Both the position numbers and the translations under genes were made by a program. A model generated the notes under the pieces. The model did no database searches and had not been told where the DNA came from. It saw nothing but the letters and a program-made list of their open reading frames with translations. Positions 57,091-64,000 of a stretch of 64,000 bases of DNA are shown here, piece by piece. Source of the stretch: Limnanthes douglasii subsp. nivea (Eukaryota; Streptophyta; Magnoliopsida; Brassicales; Limnanthaceae); the NCBI GenBank assembly GCA_036936605.1, contig JAUPFV010000001.1, positions 167,114,643-167,178,642 of the forward strand. Reading direction: 5' to 3'. Positions within the stretch are counted from its first letter, which is position 1, and each line of letters opens with the position of its first letter.

Positions 57091-58600
57091 TTGTTGAATT
57101 CAAATTTCATTTTGAATTTTAAGGTCGATTTAACTAGCCAATCGGAAGCATTAATGTAAGAAATGACCATAGACGATGAGATAGACCTCTGTAACATTTC
57201 AAGATAGGCTCGAAAGTCTTTGGATAGTTACCCGTAGATAGAAGATTTACAATAATCTCAGACTCAGTCTCAATATTTACATTGACAAGACCTTTATTTT
57301 TGTAGCTTTAAAAACCGTCGAGGAGGGCTTTTGCTTCAACCATTAACAGGGTAAGCTTTCCATAAAGATTTCCAAAACTAGTGATAATATCACCCTTGTT
57401 GTCTCTTACGATAATCCCGTTGTTGGCTTCTCCATTTGATTGGGATGAGCCATCGGTATTAAGCTTGACTTAATTAGGGAGATGAGGATTCCAGGATAGA
57501 TAAATAGGCTGCTTATTGAAGAGCATATGGTCATAAAAACCTAACTAAGAGGTAGTATATTTATAAGGGATTTAGTGCTTGTTTTTATAAGTCTAGCATA
57601 ATCAATGTCTAAAATTATATGCTTGATATATTTGATAGCATATGAAGATTCATGGGACCGACCTTTTATTTTTCCTTGTTCCTATATTGCCACATAACCC
57701 AAAAAAATAATTGTTGCAAAATAGAGCAGACATTAACTTTATTTTTATGGCCCAGAACCTGATCTCAACATGTGAGAAATAGACATGTATCTTTATGTCT
57801 TGATCTTAAATATATTAGAGAAATAACATCATATGTTCTAAAAAAACTTGCATTCAATGAAGGGATGTTTAGTAGTCTCAATACTGTCATAGGATTAACA
57901 TTTGGAGACCAATGTCATATGTCTCTTATGCATGGATGTATCAGTAGAGAGCAATTGAATAGAAGCCTCCAGTAAAAATAAGAACACTTCATAAGAGTAA
58001 TGTTATACCAGAGTTTACCAAATAGACTGGATTTGTGATGATGATTTCTGATGAAATTCCAGATTTCTTTCGATTAAAAAACCCATCTTTAGAAGCCAAC
58101 TAGCAGTGAAAATCTTCAGCATTTTCTCTTATTGACATTTTGCATATTTTAGCCATACCATTACGAGTGATGATGTTGATAAGCTTAGATTTGTTCCAGC
58201 AACAATTATCCTATTTTTTTTAACTTTATTATGTCTATACCATTTGTTATCAGTGTCATCATGAAACTTGATTAAAGAAGAGTGTATGAACCAGTTATCA
58301 ACCGAAAAGTCGATGTCACCTCTACAAATGTTCCACTTTACTTTAGGTTCAACTATGTTTTTAATATCCGAAAGCCTTCTCCATACCTAAAAGCAAACTT
58401 TTGTGTTGTAGTTAGCCTGCATGGGGTGGATATTTTTGTAGTAGATATTGTGAATGTATCTTTCCCATAGAGATTTGTTTTGTCTAAATCTCACCCATAA
58501 TTTTCAAGAAAATATGTCATGGATATCTACTAGAGTTTTAACATTTAAAATTTATTCATTGAATGGATTCCAAACTTTAGTCCAGTTGGACCAATGAATT
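57091..58600 (-). pseudogene. LINE C-terminus with RNase H (minus strand)
   Basis: Minus strand near 57480-57340 reads KLNTDGSSQSNGEANNGIIV, RDNKGDIITSFGNLYGKLTL, MVEAKALLDGF: the RNase H N-terminal half with the first catalytic Asp and the Glu-containing helix. It is closely related to the RNase H at 20.3 and 34.3 kb. The remaining C-terminal half and the preceding zinc-binding region (57.5-58.5 kb) are decayed. The same RNase H places this LINE in the family of the duplicated plus-strand LINE. Confidence 0.8.
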
Positions 58601-59700
58601 CTAGAAATTTCTGAGTGGATCCCTAGAGAAATTTGTTGAACATTTTCTCGATTCTATCAATAATGCCTTTAGGTAGAATGCAACTCTAAATCTTGTATGT
58701 AGGAAAATATCAATCAGAGCAGAGGTAATAAGAGTGAGTCTTTCACCATAGGAAAGACTCTTCCCTTCCCATTCTGAGATTTTAGTCCTGATTTTGTTGA
58801 GAAAAAAGTCATAGTTATTGGACTTTTTATTTGTATTTAGGTTGATACCCAAATAAGTAAAAGGAAGTTAGTCATTATTGAACCAGTGGAAGTAGAAATG
58901 TTAGAGACTTTAGTGATAGATAAACTGGTATAAGTAATTATTTTAGTCTTATCTTTGTTTATAAGCTGCCCATACACATGTTGATATTGCTGCAAGAAAT
59001 TACTAAGCAAAGAGATAGAAACAAATTAGCAGATCATCTGTAAATGGAAGACTATGATTAAAGATAGAGCTTCTAGACCTATATTTCATAGTTTTGTTAT
59101 TTTCAAACAAATTTCTTAAGCCTCTTAATGGAACCTTCTCCGCAATTATTGAAAGACTTGGAGACAAAGGATCTCCTTGTCTTTCGCGTATTTTAGTTTG
59201 GAAATAACCAACAACATGACTATTGATCAGAATTGAGGCATGAATGTTCCTAATTATTTTTTCAATTAGGTTAACAAAGTATGTGTTAAAACCAAAGGTT
59301 AAAAGGACTTTATTAAAGAAGTTGTGAGACATTCTGTCAAAGGAATTTTCCATATCAACTTTGATCAAATGTTCCCAGCTTTAGTTTTCTTATTGAGGTA
59401 AAAAAATTAACTCTTTGACTGACATAATATTATCCGAAATATATCTCTCTCTAACATAATATTACATGACTTAGGAATGAGACTAAACCTATTGCCAGGA
59501 TTCCTTGAGGAAAACTTTGATCCTGGAAGAAGGAAACAATGGCTGCACAAATATCAACTTTTATGATTTGCCAAGAGGTAATGTAGAAGTTACTATTAAA
59601 ACCATTCATTCTTGCTGCACTAGCTGGATTCATGCTTTTGATACCCTTTAAAATTCATTCCTCATTTGGATGATTCATTAAAGAGATATTATCCTACCCA
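58601..59700 (-). pseudogene. LINE reverse transcriptase (minus strand)
   Basis: Minus-strand frames: 59633-59451 MNPASAARMNGFNSNFYITS, WQIIKVDICAAIVSFFQDQS, FPQGILAIG; 59368-59003 MIKVDMENSFDRMSHNFFNK (motif A intact), VVGYFQTKIRERQGDPLSPS, LPFTDDLLICF (motif C as FTDD, near 59030); 58852-58601 GINLNTNKKSNNYDFFLNKI, ISEWEGKSLSYGERLTLITS. The order and wording parallel copies A and B. Part of the segment around FRPISLC is missing between the first two frames. Confidence 0.85.
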
Positions 59701-61250
59701 TTAATCAGCTTAGGGATAAAATTAAAAATAGAGTTATACAAAATATTCATTTCAGTCTCATAATATGGATATGGATTTTCAGTAAGAATATTTTTAAAGT
59801 ATAACTCAGCATAATTGTTGATTTAAAGTTCATTTGTTAGCTAAGTTGATCCATCTTTTATGCTTAGGATTATGTTTCTCTTCCTCTTCTTTTTGGCGTA
59901 GTTGTGATACGTTTTCATATTTCTTTTTCCATCCTTAATCCAAGTAAAGTAGGTTTTCTAGCTGCCAGTAAGACTCTTCTTTAACAAGGGTTTGGAGGAC
60001 CATTGTATTAGCCTTAGGTAAGTTGTTAATGTTATCAGCATTGTGATTGTCCATTAGCTTCATTTTCATAATTTTTATATTGTCTTCTGCCTCAACTATT
60101 TTGTCAAAAAGGTTCCCAAAACCCTGATTATTTCATATCTTAAGAACTCATTTAAGTCTATTAATATTTCTCTAAACTATATAAAGAGGATATCCCTACA
60201 TTTCCAAACTCCAATTACATTGAAAATAGATAAGAAATCAGTATTTAAATCCACATATTTAGAAATTTAAAGCTAGATTTAGTTCGGTAATTGCCATTGG
60301 ATATGGAGACACATAGAGGTGTGTGGTTTGAGCAAGCCATGGCTAAGTGTTTGACATGAGTGTTGTTGAAGTAGTCATCCCAAGTATTGTTGAATAAGGC
60401 AGGGTCTAGATGCTTCCATTAAGATTTATTGGACCATGGGAACATAGTTCCAACATAGCCAGCATCCTCCAAGAGACAATCATTTATTGTCTCATTAAAA
60501 TCATCTACATTATTGATGCAGTATGTAGAGCAGCTAATCTGCTCATCTTTAGAAGTAATAGTGTTGAAATATCTAATTTCAAGCCACTCTTTAACAGATG
60601 TAGAGATGTTTTTTAGAGTGGACCATAGATCGAAGCTATTGAGTATTTGACACTTAACATAAAATGTGGTAAGATGAAGGACTTTGTTCGGGTATATGTA
60701 GTGACTTCATAGTGTAAGAGCTGAGGGTTATTAAGAGTGATTTTTATGTTGAATGTATCCATCCAAAGAACCCAAATTTTGTTAGTAGAATTGGACTTAA
60801 AATTAATGAATCCCATTTTATTGGCAATAGATAACACCTGATCAAGTTTTAACTAAAGGCTTTTGAATTATAAGGAGACTTATACTTTCTTTTTTTATAA
60901 TAGACTTATGTCTTCTTAAAGAGGATTTATTTACTATTCCATGAATATTCCAAGTTAGGAATTTAATCACGATTATGAGTAAAATTTTGGGATTTACTAG
61001 TCCCAAATATGGACTTGTAAACTTCATTTCCTCTTTTCCTTTTGTGTTTAGCCTCTTTAAGTCTTTGATTGAGTAAGCCTTGAAAACTTTCATCCACTTA
61101 TTTCTTCTTAAATATAGGTATTGTTGGCATGCTTCCAATATTGTTCTTGTTAGAGGTGTGGTTATTGTTATCATGTTCCTGATTTGAAGCTAGGGTGTAT
61201 TCTTCATTCAGGTCCCTGATAGCTTTTATGATCTCTTCATTCTGAGGGGT
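59701..61250 (-). pseudogene. LINE endonuclease and ORF1/2 junction (minus strand)
   Basis: Minus strand: 61174-60842 contains KVFKAYSIKDLKRLNTKGKE, then LLIIVIKFLTWNIHGIVNKS, SLRRHKSIIKKESISLLIIQ, the endonuclease start (TWNIHG; LL..QK, with the catalytic Glu changed to Gln). The 60837-60613 frame reads INFKSNSTNKIWVLWMDTFN and IASIYGPL (AxxY box). Further motifs (GDFN region and SDH-like end) are decayed between 60.6 and 60.2 kb. Confidence 0.78.
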
Positions 61251-62100
61251 ACTGTTTCCAGACAATTGAGTTTTTTTTGTAGCTTACTGGTTGATTTGTT
61301 GATGGTATATAATCCTCATGTTGTTTACTATCATCCAATTGTTCTGTTTGGTGAGATTTAACTATGATAGATTCAGTCTAGGCTTTTTATTATTTCTAAT
61401 GTCTTGTGTATAACTAGCATATGTATAATGATTATGGTTAACAGTCTTGCGTTTCTCGTCATTTTTGGATATTTTATTGCATATATCTTTGTTATGTCCT
61501 ATATGGTAACAATGACTGCAATAATTAGGGCCATCCTTATAACTGATATAGAGCCAACAACCATCATTGGCTCCAAATCCACCCAAACATTATGTTGCAA
61601 GTGTTTTGTGATGTTAACTTTGATTCAAGTGTAGCAAGCATTAAACAAGGCTCTGTTTTTTGTTGGAATCCAACATTTGAATAGTTGCCAATTGATGCTG
61701 CTATTGATTGAATAATTCCTTCATCGTATAGGTACTCCAACAGGTTTTTTATTCTAATCCAAATAGGAATCACAAGACATTCATACTTAGGGTTGAAGGT
61801 AGGAGTCCATTTGAAAATCCGGATGGATTTTTCACCAACTGTCCAAACGTTATGAGACCACAATTTGCACATATCTGACTTGAAAGAAAACTCAATCAAT
61901 ATATGTTTGGTGTCCCAATTGCAGATATAGAATTCTTCGGAGAACTTCTTTGACTCAAAGAAGTGGTTAAGTATGTGTTTCTTTCGCAAACCTTGAGAAA
62001 ACTTGTCAATTAGCGTGAATTTGTTAGATGTCATGAGCCTTTCTTTATCATTTTGGTGGAATTTAAAATATATGTGATCCTTCAATTCTAGTATCCTTAA
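61251..62100 (-). pseudogene. LINE ORF1 with DUF4283 and zinc knuckle (minus strand)
   Basis: The frame 62085-61564 (173 residues) reads TLIDKFSQGLRKKHILNHFF, EEFYICNWDTKHILIEFSFK, ESKIRIFKWTPTFNPKYECL-like text, VIPIWIRIKNLLEYLYDEGI, a clean DUF4283-type domain. The overlapping frame 61586-61362 gives GFGANDGCWLYISYKDGPNY and the zinc knuckle CSHCYHIGHNKDIC (C-x2-C-x4-H-x4-C). A single frame change near 61575 separates the two. It is the best-preserved ORF1 of the RNase H-bearing LINE family in this window. Confidence 0.85.
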
Positions 62101-63010
62101 GAGTTTGAAAGTAGTGGAGTTTTCAGATGGTTTGGTAATGTAGACATAAGTTCTTTGAGAGAGGAACTTTTATTGTTGATCTTTGTTGGTGGTATTTCTG
62201 AGACTTTTCTTCATTCTTTAATTTGTTGTTTCTATTTCAGAGAATTTCTCGTGGTATTTGGAGGTTTTTAAATTATGGTTTGATGATGTATCCATAGCAA
62301 CCAAATGCAAGAAAGGAAAAAAGCTTAGATTGAGATCAGATGATGAAATTTGTAATCACATCGAGAAGACCAAATGGCAAAAAAAAGAGGAAACGCAGAA
62401 CAAAATCAAAGCAGACTTGAGGCAGACTTGGATTGGTAGACCAGAGAAGAGAAGACAGAAAAACTAGCAAATCTAGAAACATCAGAATGATTCTTGAGGT
62501 TAAAAAAAATCATGAGAAACAAAATTTAACCTTTTTGATTGACGCGTCTATCAAAAGACAAATTAAAAACAAAATGGTAAAAACATATCACACATCACCA
62601 AATTAATAAAAAGAATAAAAATAGCACAAAAAGTAATACAAACAATATTTTCAAGTTAAAATGTTTGTATATTTAGAATATGTATTTTTCGAATTTTAAA
62701 ATAAAAGTAAATATATATTTTTAATAAAAATAAAATAATTAAATTTAAGTTAAATATATTAAAAATATACACTTATATAATATAATATAATATAATATAA
62801 TATAACATAATATAATATAATATAAACAGAGCTATACATTCCATATATGCTAGTAGTATATGAATACAATTCTAGGGGTTTTTAGTGGTTATATTTAATA
62901 ATAGATATTTTAAAAATCAAATAGTATTAAGTTACAAATTAAATAACTGAGAGCTATATTTAAGTGTCACTTTCATAGGTTTTATTAGCGACCTTCTGTG
63001 TATGATATTT
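62101..63010. other. LINE 5' flank and AT-rich spacer
   Basis: 62100-62470 probably contains the 5' UTR of the minus-strand LINE; the 69-residue plus-strand frame there is Lys/Glu-rich and unconvincing. 62470-63010 is AT-rich with the pentanucleotide run described separately. No gene seen. Confidence 0.5.
62769..62825. repeat. (TATAA)n microsatellite
   Basis: About eleven units of TATAA/TATAT pentanucleotide with one C interruption (ATAACATAAT). Confidence 0.9.
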
Positions 63011-63014
63011 TAGG

Positions 63015-63620
63015 ATTCAGAATATAGTCCATCGATTATCACGTTTTTATTTAGTCCATCGATTAAAAAATTATCGGATTATGGTACATAAATTATTCAA
63101 AACTTATAAATTTAGTATTCGCGTCAGGTCTTTTCTCTGTTTTAGCCACATGTCTCCATAGTTAAATGATATGAGTTTTACAAATAGTTTTTCGACTTTT
63201 AATTTTAATTTTATCTTTTTAATTTAGTATTTTTTTAATATTTCTTTTAATTATTCTTTAGAAAACAAAGTATTCGAGTTTAAAATATTAAAAATAAATC
63301 GAATATATTTATTTTGCAATACTCTTTTTTTAGAAGAATAAAAAATTATAAATAAATAACAAAAAAACAAATAGTATTAAAAAATATTAAAGTTAAGAGA
63401 TAAAAATGGAATTAAAAGTCGATGGACTATTTGTGAGACTCATACCATTTAATTATGGGGGCACGTGGCTGAACCAAGAAAAAAACCACGGACCGGAAAA
63501 AAACCACGAGCGGGAACTAAATTAATTGATTTTGAATAGTCCAAAGACCATGACGGATGATTTTTTAGTTGATGGACTAAATGAAAGAAAACGTAATAGT
63601 CTAGGGACTATATTCTGATT
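63015..63620. mobile_element. Foldback MITE of about 0.6 kb
   Basis: The left arm (TCAGAATATAGTCCATCGAT, ATTTAGTCCATCGATTAAAA, GCCACATGTCTCCATAGTTA, AATGATATGAGTTTTACAAA) is repeated in complement by the right arm from 63618 back to about 63400 at roughly 80 percent match. Arms of about 200-230 bp surround a short AT-rich centre near 63320. No coding capacity. A target duplication could not be defined with confidence (ATATTTTAGGA and ATATTTTACGA flank at slightly unequal distance). Confidence 0.82.
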
Positions 63621-64000
63621 TAAGCATAATATTTTACGATTATATATTTTGGACTTCCAAAATTCTATATTTATTAAATTTTGACTAAAAACGAAATCCA
63701 AAACATGTATATTTTCTATTTTAAAAGACGAACAATACCAAATCCATGAGTGCTGTTTTTGGAGATTTTTTATTTATTTTTGCAATCAAATTACATGGAG
63801 TTACAGAATTTGAATATCATGGTTTTTTAGCAACCAAATTACACGTAATTCTGCAACTAGAACTCAATTGCTTTTTACACCTGAAACACAATCCAAAAAA
63901 AATTGTTTTTGAAAACAAAATCAATACAAAAAGTGCATATTTTTGCAACTAAAAAAAATTGTTTCATACCCAATTAACACTTATTTTCACAAAAAGAAAT
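63621..64000. other. AT-rich end of window
   Basis: No supported gene. The 68-residue frame at 63746 is Phe/Leu-rich and has imperfect internal repetition (repeated AAATTACA and TTGAA strings); it is not convincing. Confidence 0.5.

Noticed and set aside
62258..62467. 69-residue Lys-rich plus-strand frame
   Set aside because: Low-complexity, in the 5' flank of a LINE, no start context or domain.

Overview
This looks like a repeat-rich stretch of a flowering-plant nuclear genome, most likely a eudicot. The DNA is AT-rich, nearly every long reading frame belongs to a plant LTR retrotransposon (copia, Athila-type gypsy, Tat-type gypsy) or a plant LINE with a DUF4283/zinc-knuckle ORF1 and a terminal RNase H, and the few cellular-type genes are short, intron-containing and cysteine-rich. 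I could not fix the family or species from sequence alone.

Layout. 0-1.4 kb: A-rich repeat and a broken copia fragment. 1.4-8.1 kb: an Athila-like gypsy element with a large internal pol deletion, ending in a palindrome made of two inverted LTR pieces. 8.1-14.7 kb: a minus-strand gypsy element running from a truncated integrase back to gag and the 5' LTR, carrying a small foldback MITE and a 1.1-kb Mutator-like element. 14.8-20.9 kb: a plus-strand LINE interrupted by a 793-bp hAT element. 22.9-23.26 kb: the first exon of a cysteine-rich peptide gene, cut off in its intron. 23.26-27.8 kb: the 3' part of a Tat-type gypsy element with a long antisense, intron-containing extra ORF and a complete 3' LTR. 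27.8-37.5 kb: a second copy of the 11.3-23.26 kb block, without the MULE and hAT insertions, and here the cysteine-rich gene continues into its second exon (37.2-37.85 kb). 38.4-42.9 kb: a decayed plus-strand LINE and another fragment of the Tat antisense ORF. 42.9-45.8 kb: a minus-strand LINE fragment. 47.1-48.3 kb: a second apparently intact cysteine-rich gene. 48.5-55.7 kb and 57.1-62.1 kb: two minus-strand LINEs. 63.0-63.6 kb: a foldback MITE.

The cellular-gene content is essentially one small family: three related secreted eight-cysteine peptides (one truncated, two with open frames). They share a signal-peptide exon, a phase-1 intron, a TATA box 61-63 bp before the start codon and a mature domain with a GxCG motif, two CxC pairs and a CxxxC end. 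This arrangement resembles the SCR-like/defensin-like (SCRL/DEFL) class of plant peptide ligands and antimicrobial peptides. A diverging cysteine-rich peptide cluster inside a TE-packed, locally duplicated region resembles recognition loci such as self-incompatibility haplotypes, but no receptor gene is visible and that reading is inference only.

History readable from the sequence: the minus-strand gypsy, the LINE and the cysteine-rich gene were present first. A Tat element inserted at a site whose counterpart is still uninterrupted near 11.34 kb. The block was then duplicated in tandem with one junction in the intron of the cysteine-rich gene. MULE and hAT elements later entered only copy A (empty sites are preserved in copy B), and copy B later lost about 0.8 kb of LINE in a snap-back rearrangement.
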